Origin: Ruania suaedae
GTDB lineage: Bacteria > Actinomycetota > Actinomycetes > Actinomycetales > Beutenbergiaceae
Direction of reading: 5' to 3'
Length of the DNA: 64,000 bases
Assembly: GCF_021049265.1 (NCBI RefSeq)
Contig: NZ_CP088018.1
Coordinates: 1,302,001 to 1,366,000, forward strand
Numbering within the stretch: the first letter of the stretch is position 1; every line of letters starts with the position of its first letter. Under the pieces are notes generated by a model. That model was given only the letters and a program-made list of their open reading frames with translations, did no database searches and was not told the origin of the DNA. Below are positions 34,084 through 43,465 of the stretch, piece after piece. The translations under genes were made by a program, and so were the position numbers.

Positions 34084-35046
34084 GTGGCGACACGGACCGG
34101 ACGCGACGGCGATGGGCCACTGCTGGCCGACTTCGCGGTGTTCCTGTCCGCGCAGCGGGGACACTCGGCGCACACCGTGCGCGCGTACCTCGCCGATGTC
34201 GAGTCGCTGCTGGCCGCCCTGCCGCGGCGTTCGGGCGTGGAGCCTGCGACCTCCCACCTTTCCGACCTGACCCAGCTGGACCTGAGCGCGCTGCGCGGCT
34301 GGCTGGCGGAGCAGTCCGCGCGCGGGATGGCGCGGGCCACTCTCGCCCGCCGGGCTGCCGCTGCGCGCACCTTCACCGCCTGGGCGCACCGAACCGGGCA
34401 CCTGCGCATCGACCCCGGGCTGCGGCTGCAGGCGCCCCGTCCGGACTCGACCATCCCGGACGTGCTGGCGATCGAGGAGGCTGCTGCCGTCCTCGACCAG
34501 GCCCGCGCCACCGCCACCGCCGACGACGGGCCGGCCGACCCGGTGGCCGTGCGGGACTGGTGTGCGCTGGAGCTGTTGTACGCCACCGGGGTGCGCGTCT
34601 CGGAGCTGGTGGGGCTCGACGTCGGCGATGTCGACCTGCGCGAGCGGCTGGTGCGCGTCCTGGGCAAGGGCGGGAAGGAGCGCATGGTGCCCTTCGGGGG
34701 ACCCGCCGCGCGCGCACTGGAGGCATGGCTGCCGGTGCGCCGGAGCTGGCCCGCGCGCAGCGGAGAGGCCGAGCGAGCACTGCTGCGGGGCCGGCGCGGT
34801 GGCCGGCTCGGGGTCAGGCAGGTCCGGGACATGGTGCATCGCAGTACCGCACTGGCGGGCGTGCGCGATCTCGCCCCCCACGGCCTGCGGCACTCGACGG
34901 CGACTCACCTGCTCTCCGGAGGCTCCGACCTGCGCTCGGTGCAGGAGGTGCTCGGTCACGCGTCGCTGACCACGACCCAGCGCTACACCCACGTGTCCGC
35001 GGAGCGACTGCGTTCGGCGTTCTCGCAGGCCCACCCCCGCGCCTGA
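34084..35046 (+). CDS. xerC: Tyrosine recombinase XerC
   Basis: XerC resolves chromosome dimers at dif. The 320-residue protein has the SAM-like N-terminal DNA-binding domain (LADFAVFLSAQRGHSAHTVRAY) and the catalytic domain with all key residues: Arg in ATGVRVSELVGL, Lys in VLGKGGKERMVPF, HGLRHSTATHLL, the His in LGHASLTTTQRYTHV and nucleophile Tyr301. The assignment to XerC rather than XerD rests on its position between dprA and rpsB. It is convergent with the M23 peptidase gene. Confidence 0.92.
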   Translation: MATRTGRDGDGPLLADFAVFLSAQRGHSAHTVRAYLADVESLLAALPRRSGVEPATSHLSDLTQLDLSALRGWLAEQSARGMARATLARRAAAARTFTAWAHRTGHLRIDPGLRLQAPRPDSTIPDVLAIEEAAAVLDQARATATADDGPADPVAVRDWCALELLYATGVRVSELVGLDVGDVDLRERLVRVLGKGGKERMVPFGGPAARALEAWLPVRRSWPARSGEAERALLRGRRGGRLGVRQVRDMVHRSTALAGVRDLAPHGLRHSTATHLLSGGSDLRSVQEVLGHASLTTTQRYTHVSAERLRSAFSQAHPRA

Positions 35047-35050
35047 GCCG

Positions 35051-35614
35051 CTACCGGCCGAGCGGATACAGCCGGATCTGCACGCGCGTACCGAACAGGT
35101 GCAGCGGATCCAGGTAGGTGCCGGCGGCGTTGCGCACCCCCCAGTGCAGGCAGCCTTCGCAGTGTCCGCCCGAGGCGAGGGATCCGATCCGTTCGCCCGC
35201 CGCGACGGCGTCCCCGACCTCGACCTGTGGCCGGACCGGCTCGTAGGAGGTGCGCAGGCCGCCTGCGTGCTCGACCACCACCAGCGGCCGATCGACGACG
35301 ATGCCGGCGAAGGTGATCCGCCCCGCGCCCGCCGTGTGGACGGCAGTGCCCGGCGCCGCGGGCAGGTCCACGCCACGGTGGCCCGCTGCCCACGGCGCCG
35401 GTGGGCGCTCGAAGCCGCGGGTGAGGCCGGCCGCAGGATCCGGTGGCGGCGGCTGCAGCGGCCACTCCCACCGGGGCGTGGCTGAGGTCCCCTCGGCTGC
35501 GGGCGAGGCCGGCGTGGCCGGCGCCGCCGTGGCGACTGCGGCGATGATCAGCAGCAGCACCAGCGTCAACGGCACGAGGAGGATGAGCGGTCGGCGGGTC
35601 GGCATGCCCACCAT
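35051..35614 (-). CDS. M23 family metallopeptidase, secreted or membrane-anchored
   Basis: The 187-residue protein has an N-terminal hydrophobic segment (about residues 8-28, [20 protein letters not shown]), a Pro/Ala-rich linker and an M23 (LytM) domain with the zinc ligands in [10 protein letters not shown] and the catalytic-site GCLHWGVRN. Such proteins cleave peptidoglycan cross-links or act as activators of amidases. The start ATG has GGGGAG nine bases upstream; ATG 35605 is three codons shorter. A gene of this type lies near rpsB in many actinobacteria. Confidence 0.88.
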   Translation of the reverse strand: MVGMPTRRPLILLVPLTLVLLLIIAAVATAAPATPASPAAEGTSATPRWEWPLQPPPPDPAAGLTRGFERPPAPWAAGHRGVDLPAAPGTAVHTAGAGRITFAGIVVDRPLVVVEHAGGLRTSYEPVRPQVEVGDAVAAGERIGSLASGGHCEGCLHWGVRNAAGTYLDPLHLFGTRVQIRLYPLGR

Positions 35615-35714
35615 CCCAGCGGTCTCCCCGCGTGCGCATCGGGCACCCGGGGAAGGGCTGTGGAGGGCCGGTCCGCGGCAGCGCTGCTGTGGACGGCAAT
35701 GGCGCGGGATCGGG

Positions 35715-35950
35715 TACCATGGGACCCGCAGGCGGTGCGCCCTCGGGCAAACCGCCTGACATCGCGCGCTCACTCACCGGCCCTGCCGGGGACCGCGGTG
35801 CGAGGTCCGGAGAGATCCGGTGCCCGCGGCCGTGAGCACCAGGAGGACCAGTGCCGCCGAACCGGTGGCTGCTGGACGAACAACCAAGATCGTGCCCGGT
35901 CCGCCGGGCACCCGACGCGCAGGCTTGCCCTGCGCCAGGAAGGACGAGCC
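35715..35950 (+). promoter_or_regulatory. rpsB promoter and structured 5' leader
   Basis: The 336-base gap between the M23 gene and rpsB holds no gene. TACCAT at 35715-35720 fits TANNNT. Three hairpins follow: AGGCGGT (35730) with ACCGCCT (35751), enclosing a short GCC/GGC stem; GTGCCCGG (35892) with CCGGGCAC (35904); and GCGCAGG (35917) with CCTGCGC (35929), the last ending three bases before the AGGAAGGA ribosome binding site. A leader of about 220 bases with this much structure suggests autoregulation by S2, as known for E. coli rpsB-tsf; that is inference here. Confidence 0.5.
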
Positions 35951-37024
35951 ATGGCCGTCGTCACCATGCGCCAGCTCCTCGAGAGCGGCGTCCACTTCGG
36001 GCACCAGACCCGTCGCTGGAACCCCAAGATGAAGCGTTTCATCTTCACCGAGCGCAACGGCATCTACATCATCGACCTGCAGCAGTCCCTGCAGGACATC
36101 GACCGTGCGTACGAGTTCGTGAAGGAGACCGTCGCCCACGGCGGCACGATCCTGTTCGTCGGGACGAAGAAGCAGGCCCAGGAGGCCGTCGCCGAGCAGG
36201 CCACCCGGGTCGGGATGCCCTACGTCAACCAGCGTTGGCTGGGTGGCATGCTCACCAACTTCGGCACCGTCAGCAAGCGCCTGTCCCGTCTCAAGGAGCT
36301 CGAGGAGGTCGACTTCGACGACGTCGCCTCGAGCGCTTTCACGAAGAAGGAGCTGCTGATGCAGCGCCGTGAGCGGGACAAGCTCTCGCGCACCCTCGGC
36401 GGGATCCGCGACATGGCCAAGCTGCCGTCCGCGGTCTGGATCGTGGACACGAAGAAGGAGCACCTCGCCGTTGCCGAGGCGCGCAAGCTCAACATCCCGA
36501 TCGTGGCCATCCTCGACACCAACTGCGACCCCGACGAGGTCGACTACCCGATTCCGGGCAACGACGACGCCATCCGCGCCGTCACGCTGCTCACCCGGGT
36601 GATCGCCGACGGCGCCGCCGAGGGCCTCGTGGCTCGCCACGGTGGCGGCAGCGCCGCCACGACGCCGGACGCGGAGCCGCTCGCCGAGTGGGAGCGTGAG
36701 CTCCTCGCCACGGACGACTCGAACGCCCAGACGCCGGCGGCCGGCACCACGAGCGGTGACGCCCCGGCCTCGGCCGCGGCGACCGACGTCGCCGAGCCGG
36801 AGAGCCCGGCGGCGCAGGCGCAGGCCGAGAGCGCGGCACAGTCGACCCCCGTGGTCGAGGCTCCCGAGGAGGCTGCGGCCGAGACTCCTGCGCCGGAGGC
36901 CGTGGAGGTCCCGGCCGCCGAGGCTGTCGAGGTCCCGGCCGACGAGCCTGCCGTGGTCCCCACCGCTGAGACCGCCGATGCGCCCGCCACCGACGAGCCC
37001 GCCGGCGACAACGCCCAGGGCTGA
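35951..37024 (+). CDS. rpsB: 30S ribosomal protein S2 with long acidic C-terminal extension
   Basis: S2 binds the small subunit near S1 and is needed for mRNA binding. Residues 1 to about 235 are typical ([45 protein letters not shown]). The remaining 120 residues are an Ala/Pro/Glu/Val-rich acidic tail with repeats of the type [18 protein letters not shown]; most bacterial S2 proteins end near residue 240-280. The ATG has AGGAAGGA upstream. tsf follows after 32 bases. Confidence 0.98.
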   Translation: MAVVTMRQLLESGVHFGHQTRRWNPKMKRFIFTERNGIYIIDLQQSLQDIDRAYEFVKETVAHGGTILFVGTKKQAQEAVAEQATRVGMPYVNQRWLGGMLTNFGTVSKRLSRLKELEEVDFDDVASSAFTKKELLMQRRERDKLSRTLGGIRDMAKLPSAVWIVDTKKEHLAVAEARKLNIPIVAILDTNCDPDEVDYPIPGNDDAIRAVTLLTRVIADGAAEGLVARHGGGSAATTPDAEPLAEWERELLATDDSNAQTPAAGTTSGDAPASAAATDVAEPESPAAQAQAESAAQSTPVVEAPEEAAAETPAPEAVEVPAAEAVEVPADEPAVVPTAETADAPATDEPAGDNAQG

Positions 37025-37056
37025 GACGACCGAGAAGATCTCAGAGAGGATCATTC

Positions 37057-37896
37057 ATGGCGAACTACACCGCCGCTGACATCAAGACCCTCCGTGAGCG
37101 CACCGGCGCCGGAATGCTCGATGTGAAGAAGGCACTGGACGAGGCGGACGGCGACCTGGACAAGGCGCAGGAGGTCATCCGGGTCAAGGGGCTCAAGGGC
37201 GTGAGCAAGCGCGAGGGCCGCTCGGCCTCGGACGGTCTCGTGGCCACCACGATCGTCGACGTGGCCGACGGCCAGGTGGGCGTCCTGGTCGAGGTGAACT
37301 CCGAGACCGACTTCGTCGCCAAGAACGACGTCTTCGTCACCCTCGCCGACCGGGTCGTCTCGGTCGCGGTCGAGTCCGGAGCGACCGACGTCGAGCAGCT
37401 GCTCGCCGCGGACGTCGACGGGCGCCCGCTGTCCGCGGTCGTCGACGACACGGCCGCCACCCTCGGCGAGAAGGTCGTGGTCCGGCGGATGGCTCGCGTG
37501 AGCGGGCCGAAGGTCACCGAGTACCTGCACCGCACCAACAAGGATCTGCCTCCGCAGGTCGGCGTGCTGGTCGCCTCCGACGAGGCCGGGGCCCAGGTGG
37601 CCCGGGACGTGGCGATGCACATCGCGGCGTTCTCGCCCACCGTCCTGAGCCGTGACGACGTCCCGGCCGACAAGGTCGCCGACGAGCGTCGCATCGCCGA
37701 GGAGACCGCGCGGAACGAGGGCAAGCCGGAGCAGGCGCTTCCCAAGATCATCGAGGGACGCCTGAACGGCTTCTTCAAGGAGGTCGCTCTCCTCGACCAG
37801 CCCTTCGCGAAGGACCCGAAGAAGACGGTCGGCCAGATCGTCAGCGAGGCGGGCGGCACGCTCTCCGGCTTCGCGCGCTTCCGCGTCGGATCCTGA
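37057..37896 (+). CDS. tsf: Elongation factor Ts
   Basis: EF-Ts recycles GDP on EF-Tu. The 279-residue protein has the N-terminal UBA-like domain ([19 protein letters not shown]) and the core signature [16 protein letters not shown], with two dimerisation-type subdomains. It is co-transcribed with rpsB and ends before a strong hairpin. The ribosome binding sequence AGAGAGGA lies before the ATG. Confidence 0.98.
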   Translation: MANYTAADIKTLRERTGAGMLDVKKALDEADGDLDKAQEVIRVKGLKGVSKREGRSASDGLVATTIVDVADGQVGVLVEVNSETDFVAKNDVFVTLADRVVSVAVESGATDVEQLLAADVDGRPLSAVVDDTAATLGEKVVVRRMARVSGPKVTEYLHRTNKDLPPQVGVLVASDEAGAQVARDVAMHIAAFSPTVLSRDDVPADKVADERRIAEETARNEGKPEQALPKIIEGRLNGFFKEVALLDQPFAKDPKKTVGQIVSEAGGTLSGFARFRVGS

Positions 37897-37911
37897 CAGC
37901 AGCTGCGCACT

Positions 37912-37948
37912 GGTGTGGCCCCGGCCCGGACAGGGTCGGGGCCACACC
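37912..37948 (+). terminator. Hairpin after tsf, probable terminator
   Basis: GGTGTGGCCCCG at 37912-37923 pairs perfectly with 37937-37948, a 12-base stem with a 13-base loop. There is no T-run. It lies 16 bases after the tsf stop and should end or attenuate the rpsB-tsf transcript before pyrH. Confidence 0.65.
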
Positions 37949-38032
37949 CATGTCCGCCAGCCTCGACGTACCATCACCCCTGAGGCCGGACCTGACCGGC
38001 TCTCGACCCGGACCTTCGGAGGAGACAGCTCG

Positions 38033-38803
38033 ATGAGTACCACCACCCACCCCCGGCGCGTCCTTCTCAAGCTCTCCGGGGAGGTGTTCGGCGGCGGGTC
38101 GGTCGGTCTGGACCCGGCCGTGGTCGCCGCCGTGGCGACGGAGATCGCCGTGGCGGCCCGCGCCGGTGTCCAGGTGGCCATCGTGGTAGGCGGAGGCAAC
38201 TTCTTCCGCGGCGCCGAGCTCTCGCAGAGCGGGATGGATCGCGCGCGTGCGGACTACATGGGGATGCTCGGCACCGTGATGAACTGCCTGGCGCTGCAGG
38301 ACTTCCTCGAGAAGGCCGGGGTGACCACGCGCGTGCAGACCGCGATCACCATGGGCCAGGTCGCGGAGCCGTACATCCCGCTGCGCGCGATCCGGCACCT
38401 GGAGAAGGGGCGGGTGGTGATCTTCGGCGCCGGCGCCGGCATGCCGTACTTCTCCACCGACACCGTCGCGATCCAGCGAGCGCTGGAGACGCACTGCGAT
38501 GAGGTGCTCGTCGGCAAGAACGGTGTGGACGGGGTCTACACCGCCGACCCTCGCCTCGACGCCGGGGCCGTCCGCATCGATGAGCTCACCTTCGAGCAGG
38601 CGATCCAGCAGGACCTGCGTGTGGTCGACTCGACAGCGCTGGCCCTGTGCCGGGACAACCGGCTCACCATGCGCGTGTTCGGGATGAACCAGCCCGGCAA
38701 CGTCGCAGGGGCGCTCAAGGGTGAGAAGATCGGAACCATCGTGACGTCCGCCCCGCGGCCCACCGAGGCACCGCAGACCCAGCACAGCAAGGAGCAAGCG
38801 TGA
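38033..38803 (+). CDS. pyrH: Uridylate kinase
   Basis: PyrH phosphorylates UMP to UDP. The 256-residue protein has the amino acid kinase fold with [40 protein letters not shown] and [13 protein letters not shown]. The ATG is preceded by GGAGGAGA. It overlaps frr by three bases (GTGA), a conserved coupling. It follows tsf beyond a hairpin. Confidence 0.97.
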   Translation: MSTTTHPRRVLLKLSGEVFGGGSVGLDPAVVAAVATEIAVAARAGVQVAIVVGGGNFFRGAELSQSGMDRARADYMGMLGTVMNCLALQDFLEKAGVTTRVQTAITMGQVAEPYIPLRAIRHLEKGRVVIFGAGAGMPYFSTDTVAIQRALETHCDEVLVGKNGVDGVYTADPRLDAGAVRIDELTFEQAIQQDLRVVDSTALALCRDNRLTMRVFGMNQPGNVAGALKGEKIGTIVTSAPRPTEAPQTQHSKEQA

Positions 38804-39357
38804 TCGACGAGACCCTCCTCGAGGCCGAGGAGAAGATGGACAAGGCTGTCGAGGTCGCCCGCGAGGACCTCGGTGGCATCCGCACCGGCCGGGCGAACGC
38901 CGGGATGTTCAGCAAGCTCGAGGTCGACTACTACGGCGCTCCCACGCCGCTGCAGCAGCTCGCCTCGATCACCATCCCGGAGGCGCGGACCGTGCTCATC
39001 GGCCCCTACGACAAGAGCGCGATGAGCGCCGTCGAGAAGGCACTGCGCGAGTCCGACCTCGGCGTCAACCCCAGCAACGACGGCAACGTCATCCGGGTCG
39101 TGCTGCCGCAGCTGACCGAGGAGCGGCGACGTGACTACGTCAAGCTCGCCAAGACCAAGGGCGAGGAAGCGCGTGTCTCGGTGCGCAACGTGCGCCGTCG
39201 GGCGAAGGAGGAGCTGGACCGGATCGCCAAGGACGGCGAGGCCGGCGAGGACGAGGTCAACCGCGCCCAGGTCGAGCTCGACGCGCTGACCAGGAAGCAC
39301 ACCGAGCTGGTCGATGCCCTGCTGGCCGGCAAGGAGAAGGAACTGCTCGAGGTCTGA
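38800..39357 (+). CDS. frr: Ribosome recycling factor
   Basis: Frr, with EF-G, splits post-termination ribosomes. The 185 residues are the usual length and match throughout: [44 protein letters not shown], and [13 protein letters not shown]. The GTG start overlaps the pyrH stop. cdsA begins six bases after the stop. Confidence 0.98.
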   Translation: MIDETLLEAEEKMDKAVEVAREDLGGIRTGRANAGMFSKLEVDYYGAPTPLQQLASITIPEARTVLIGPYDKSAMSAVEKALRESDLGVNPSNDGNVIRVVLPQLTEERRRDYVKLAKTKGEEARVSVRNVRRRAKEELDRIAKDGEAGEDEVNRAQVELDALTRKHTELVDALLAGKEKELLEV

Positions 39358-39363
39358 GGAGGG

Positions 39364-40428
39364 ATGACCGAGCCCGAGAACGACCGCGACCTGCCGGCGA
39401 GCGAACCTCCGGCACGCACCCGCCGCGCCCAGCGGCGCGCGGAGCGCTCGGCGCAGCTGGAGGTCGAGCTGGCGGCAGCCACCTCGGTCCGTCGCAGCCG
39501 GCGCACCGCCGACACCGGGCAGATGCCGCTGGGCAGCGTCGCCCTGCCGGCCGCGCGTGCCGCCGAGCCGGAACCTCGGGCGCTCCTCGCCGAACCCGGG
39601 ACGGACGGCACACGCCCCTCGCGGGCCGGCCGCAACCTGCCGGTGGCGATCGGAGTCGGGGTGGGGTTGGCCGCGATCCTGCTGCTCTCGCTCTTCCTGC
39701 GCAAGGAGGTCTTCCTCGGGCTGGCGGTGCTGGCGTGCGGGACGGCGCTGTGGGAGCTCGACCGCGCCCTGCGCACCCGGGACGTGCGCCTGCCGCTGCT
39801 GCCGCTGTTCGTCGGGACCGTCGGCATGCTCGTCACCGCGTACACGGCAGGGATCGAGGCATTGCTGGTCGCGTTCCTGCTCACCTCCGGTGGTGTCTTC
39901 GTCTGGCGCGTGCTCGACGGCGGCGGCGTCGTGGCGCTGCGCGAGGCGACCACGGGCATCTTCGCGGCGGCCTACATCCCGTTCCTCGCGGGGTTCCTCA
40001 CGATCATGCTCTCCGCCGACGACGGTCCGTGGCGCGTGGTGCTGGTCATCGCGCTGGTGGTTGCCAACGATGTCGGTGGCTACGCCGCGGGTGTGCTCTT
40101 CGGCCGCCATCCGATGGCACCCACGGTGAGTCCGAAGAAGTCGTGGGAGGGGGCTGCCGGATCGCTCGTGCTCGCGGTCGCCGCCGGGATGGCGCTGAGT
40201 GTGCTGGCGCTCGACCTCCCGTGGTGGGCAGGGGTGATCCTCGGCGTCGGGGCCGTCGCCGGGGCGACCATGGGCGACCTGGCCGAGTCGCTGCTCAAAC
40301 GCGACCTCGGGGTGAAGGACATGGGCACGATGCTGCCCGGCCACGGGGGCATCCTGGACCGGGTGGACTCGATCCTGCTCGCCAGTCCGGTCGTCTTCGC
40401 ACTGCTGCTCGTGCTCGCCCCGACGTGA
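39364..40428 (+). CDS. cdsA: Phosphatidate cytidylyltransferase
   Basis: CdsA makes CDP-diacylglycerol, the precursor of phospholipids. The 354-residue membrane protein has an Arg-rich N-terminal extension of about 95 residues followed by about eight hydrophobic segments. The family signature is present near the C-terminus: SLLKRDLGVKDMGTMLPGHG followed by GILDRVDS. The start ATG has GAGGAGGG upstream. The long basic N-terminus is typical of actinobacterial CdsA. Confidence 0.95.
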   Translation: MTEPENDRDLPASEPPARTRRAQRRAERSAQLEVELAAATSVRRSRRTADTGQMPLGSVALPAARAAEPEPRALLAEPGTDGTRPSRAGRNLPVAIGVGVGLAAILLLSLFLRKEVFLGLAVLACGTALWELDRALRTRDVRLPLLPLFVGTVGMLVTAYTAGIEALLVAFLLTSGGVFVWRVLDGGGVVALREATTGIFAAAYIPFLAGFLTIMLSADDGPWRVVLVIALVVANDVGGYAAGVLFGRHPMAPTVSPKKSWEGAAGSLVLAVAAGMALSVLALDLPWWAGVILGVGAVAGATMGDLAESLLKRDLGVKDMGTMLPGHGGILDRVDSILLASPVVFALLLVLAPT

Positions 40429-40486
40429 GCAACCGCACTGACCGCGCCACCGGCGCCGCCGGCAGCCTCTGGGAGGATGGGTCACC

Positions 40487-41644
40487 ATGACGTCCCGCAA
40501 CCAGGTCCTCCCGCGCCACGAGGGTGGTGCCGGTGACCGGCCGCAGCTGTCCTTCGCCGTCCCGCGCCGCGGCAAGCCGCCGCGCCACCTCGCCGACCTC
40601 TCCCTCGAGGAGCGGGCCGGGGTGCTGCGCGAGGCCGGCCAGCCCGCCTACCGCGCCAAGCAGCTGTCCACGCACTACTTCGCGCGGCTGACCCGCGATC
40701 CGGAGGCGATGACCGACATCCCGGCGGACCAGCGCTCCGAGCTGGCCGACCTGCTGCTGCCGGACCTGCTGACCGAGCACCGACGGCTCGAGGCTGATGG
40801 TGGATCCACCGTCAAGACGCTGTGGAGCCTCTTCGACGGGGTCAAGGTCGAGTCGGTGCTGATGGGGTACACCGGCTCCACCCCCCGTGCCACCCTGTGC
40901 GTCTCCAGCCAGGCCGGGTGCGGGATGGCGTGCCCGTTCTGTGCCACCGGGCAGCAGGGGCTGACCCGGAACCTGTCGACGGCCGAGATCATCGAGCAGG
41001 TCCGCCGGGCGGCCGTCAGCTGCCGCGACGGTGAGGTCCCCGGCGTCGAGCGCCTCTCCAACGTCGTCTTCATGGGCATGGGGGAGCCGCTGGCGAACTA
41101 CAAGACCGTGATCGCCGCGGTCCGCCGGATGGTCGAGCCGGCTCCCGAGGGTCTGGGACTGTCGGCCCGCCACATCACCGTCTCCACGGTCGGGCTCGTC
41201 CCGGCGATCCGCAAGCTCACCGAGGTGGGCATCCCGGTCACGCTCGCGCTCTCCTTGCACGCCCCCGACGACGACCTGCGCTCACAGCTGGTGCCGATCA
41301 ACACCCGGTGGTCCGTCGGTGAGTCCCTGGACGCCGCCAAGGCCTACTTCGACGCCACCGGCCGCCGGGTCAGCATCGAGTACGCACTCATCAAGGACAT
41401 GAACGACCACGCCTGGCGCGCGGACCTGCTGGCCACCGAGCTGCTGAAGCGTGGCCGCGGCTGGGTGCACGTCAACCCGATCCCGCTCAACCCGACGCCG
41501 GGTTCGATCTGGACGGCGAGCGAGAAGCATGTCGAGGACGAGTTCGTGGCACGCTTGCGCTCGGCAGGCATCCCGACCACGGTCCGGGACACCCGCGGCA
41601 GCGACATCGACGGCGCGTGCGGTCAGCTGGCCGCCCAGGACTGA
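40487..41644 (+). CDS. rlmN: Dual-specificity RNA methyltransferase RlmN
   Basis: RlmN is a radical SAM enzyme that methylates C2 of A2503 in 23S rRNA and A37 in some tRNAs. The 385-residue protein has the cluster motif CGMACPFC with Cys145, Cys149 and Cys152, the GMGEPLANY segment, and the methyl-carrying Cys near the end ([11 protein letters not shown]). The start follows GGGAGG. It lies between cdsA and the DivIVA-repeat gene as in related genomes. Confidence 0.96.
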   Translation: MTSRNQVLPRHEGGAGDRPQLSFAVPRRGKPPRHLADLSLEERAGVLREAGQPAYRAKQLSTHYFARLTRDPEAMTDIPADQRSELADLLLPDLLTEHRRLEADGGSTVKTLWSLFDGVKVESVLMGYTGSTPRATLCVSSQAGCGMACPFCATGQQGLTRNLSTAEIIEQVRRAAVSCRDGEVPGVERLSNVVFMGMGEPLANYKTVIAAVRRMVEPAPEGLGLSARHITVSTVGLVPAIRKLTEVGIPVTLALSLHAPDDDLRSQLVPINTRWSVGESLDAAKAYFDATGRRVSIEYALIKDMNDHAWRADLLATELLKRGRGWVHVNPIPLNPTPGSIWTASEKHVEDEFVARLRSAGIPTTVRDTRGSDIDGACGQLAAQD

Positions 41645-41684
41645 GCGCCGGGACCGACGGCCTTCGGCAGAGAGGACATATGCG

Positions 41685-42233
41685 ATGGAGGGTCTGTTCC
41701 CGACGGTCAAGGGGTGGTCCACCGGGTACGACCAGGACGAGGTGGAGGACTTCTTCGCCGACGCCAGAGCCTCCTACGAGGGCGCCGAGGGCGGGGACGT
41801 CTGCGCGCAGGACGTGCGCCAGGTGGCGTTCGATCTCGTCCGCGGCGGTTTCGAGCCCGCTGCCGTCGACGCGGCCCTGGACCGGCTCGAGGGCGCCTTC
41901 GTCCAGCGCGAGCGCGCCGACTTCATCGCCTCCCGGGGCCAGGAGGCCTGGATGGAACAGGTCGCCGACCGGGCCACCACCCTCTACCCCCGGCTGGTCC
42001 GTCCCGCGGGTGAGCGGTTCGCACCGCCGGAGCGGGGCCGGGGATACTCCGCCGCCGCGGTGGACGCCGTGATGGACCGGCTGGTCGCCTACTTCGACTC
42101 CGGCCATGTGCTCACCGCCGCCGAACTGCGCCACGTCACCTTCCCGCGCGCGAGCCGTTCCCGCTCCTACGCCGAGGGGCCGGTCGACGCCTTCCTCGAC
42201 CGCGCCGTGGACGTCCTGCTGGCGGTCGAGTGA
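41685..42233 (+). CDS. DivIVA-domain repeat protein
   Basis: The 182-residue protein contains four short DivI1A-type units of the form G-[YF]-x(4)-VDxxxDRLxxxF: [52 protein letters not shown] and a last [19 protein letters not shown]. This resembles the actinobacterial family of DivIVA repeat proteins. No coiled coil or membrane segment is present, so it probably binds a partner or the membrane like Wag31 but is not Wag31 itself. Its end overlaps dxr by four bases. Confidence 0.85.
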   Translation: MEGLFPTVKGWSTGYDQDEVEDFFADARASYEGAEGGDVCAQDVRQVAFDLVRGGFEPAAVDAALDRLEGAFVQRERADFIASRGQEAWMEQVADRATTLYPRLVRPAGERFAPPERGRGYSAAAVDAVMDRLVAYFDSGHVLTAAELRHVTFPRASRSRSYAEGPVDAFLDRAVDVLLAVE

Positions 42234-43426
42234 ACGCGGGCGGACCGCCGGCGGTGCGGACGGTCACCCTCCTCGGGTCCACCGGTTCCATCGGCACCCA
42301 GGCGATCGAGATCATCCGGGCCCGGCCCGAGCTGTTCCGGGTGCGGGCGCTGGCGGCGGGTGGCCGGGACGTGGCGCTGCTGGCGCGGCAGGCGGTCGAG
42401 CTTGCGGTCGAGCGCGTCGTCGTGGCCGACGAGAGCCGGTTGCCGATGCTGCGGGAGGCCCTGGACGAGGCGAGGTCGGCGGCGGGTGCCGCCGGGCCGC
42501 CGCCGGAGGTGGCGGCCGGTGAGCCGGCGGTGACCGAGCTCGCCGGCGAGCCCGTGGATGTGGTCCTGAACGGGATCACCGGCAGCATCGGCCTGCGCCC
42601 GACCCTGGCGGCGCTGGCGGCGGGCTCGACCCTCGCGCTGGCCAACAAGGAGTCGCTGATCATCGGCGGTCCGCTGGTGCAGCGCGCCGCCGCACCCGGG
42701 CAGATCGTGCCGGTCGACTCCGAGCACAGCGCGATCGCGCAGTGCCTGCGTGGCGGTCGAGAGGCGGAAGTGCGCCGCCTCGTGCTGACGGCCAGCGGTG
42801 GCCCGTTCCGCGGGCGCAGCCGGGCCGAGCTGGAGCACGTCACGCCGCAGCAGGCGCTGCGCCATCCCAACTTCGCCATGGGCACCGTGATCACGACCAA
42901 CTCGGCGACGCTGGTCAACAAGGGCCTGGAGGTCATCGAGGCACACCTGCTGTTCGGCGTGCCCTTCGACGCCATCGACGTCGTCGTCCACCCGCAGCAG
43001 CAGATCCACTCCATGGTCGAGTTCCACGACGGTTCGACGATCGCGCAGATGGGCCCGCCCCGGATGCTCGTGCCGATCGCGCTCGGGCTGTCCTGGCCCG
43101 ACCGGCTCCACGACGTCGACACCCCCTGCGACTGGTCGAAGGCGAGCACGTGGGAGTTCGCACCGCTCGACGAGGACGCGTTCCCGGCCGTGCGGCTCGC
43201 CCAGCAGGTGGGACGTGCGGGCGGCACCTCGCCGGCCGTCTACAACGCGGCGAACGAGGAAGCGGTGGCGGCCTTCCACGCGGGGCGGCTCACCTTCGGC
43301 GGCATCGTCGATCTGGTCGCCCGGGTGGTGGATGAGCACGGCGGCGGCCCGGCCGGACAGGTCGAGGACGTGCTCGCCGCCGACTCCTGGGCGCGCGAGC
43401 GCGCGCGGGAGTTCCTGCCGGGCTGA
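42230..43426 (+). CDS. dxr: 1-deoxy-D-xylulose 5-phosphate reductoisomerase
   Basis: Dxr makes 2-C-methyl-D-erythritol 4-phosphate in the MEP isoprenoid pathway. The 398-residue enzyme shows the NADPH fold [27 protein letters not shown], metal and substrate residues in [13 protein letters not shown], the flexible loop [10 protein letters not shown], and HPNFAMG. The GTG start overlaps the DivIVA-repeat gene. ispG of the same pathway lies close by, two genes downstream. Confidence 0.97.
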   Translation: MNAGGPPAVRTVTLLGSTGSIGTQAIEIIRARPELFRVRALAAGGRDVALLARQAVELAVERVVVADESRLPMLREALDEARSAAGAAGPPPEVAAGEPAVTELAGEPVDVVLNGITGSIGLRPTLAALAAGSTLALANKESLIIGGPLVQRAAAPGQIVPVDSEHSAIAQCLRGGREAEVRRLVLTASGGPFRGRSRAELEHVTPQQALRHPNFAMGTVITTNSATLVNKGLEVIEAHLLFGVPFDAIDVVVHPQQQIHSMVEFHDGSTIAQMGPPRMLVPIALGLSWPDRLHDVDTPCDWSKASTWEFAPLDEDAFPAVRLAQQVGRAGGTSPAVYNAANEEAVAAFHAGRLTFGGIVDLVARVVDEHGGGPAGQVEDVLAADSWARERAREFLPG

Positions 43427-43453
43427 GCGGCTCTCACCACCAGGTACGCGCCG

Positions 43454-43459
43454 TACCCT
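43454..43459 (+). promoter_or_regulatory. -10 hexamer TACCCT of a probable leaderless promoter for rip
   Basis: TACCCT matches TANNNT and ends six bases before ATG 43466. No ribosome binding site is seen. Confidence 0.55.
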
Positions 43460-43465
43460 GATCCC

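Noticed and set aside
33909-34832. N-terminal extension of the sugar-binding protein frame across xerC
   Set aside because: The open frame continues upstream, but the real protein starts just before its Tat/lipoprotein signal, and the extension is antisense to xerC.
35615-35950. Search for a tRNA or small gene in the longest gap
   Set aside because: No T-loop GGTTCGA-type sequence or cloverleaf pairing, and no short frame with coding character; only promoter and leader hairpins were seen.
41451-41684. Longer start for the DivIVA-repeat protein inside rlmN
   Set aside because: The upstream part is an Arg/Ser-rich shadow of rlmN; ATG 41685 begins directly at the first repeat with AGAGGA upstream.
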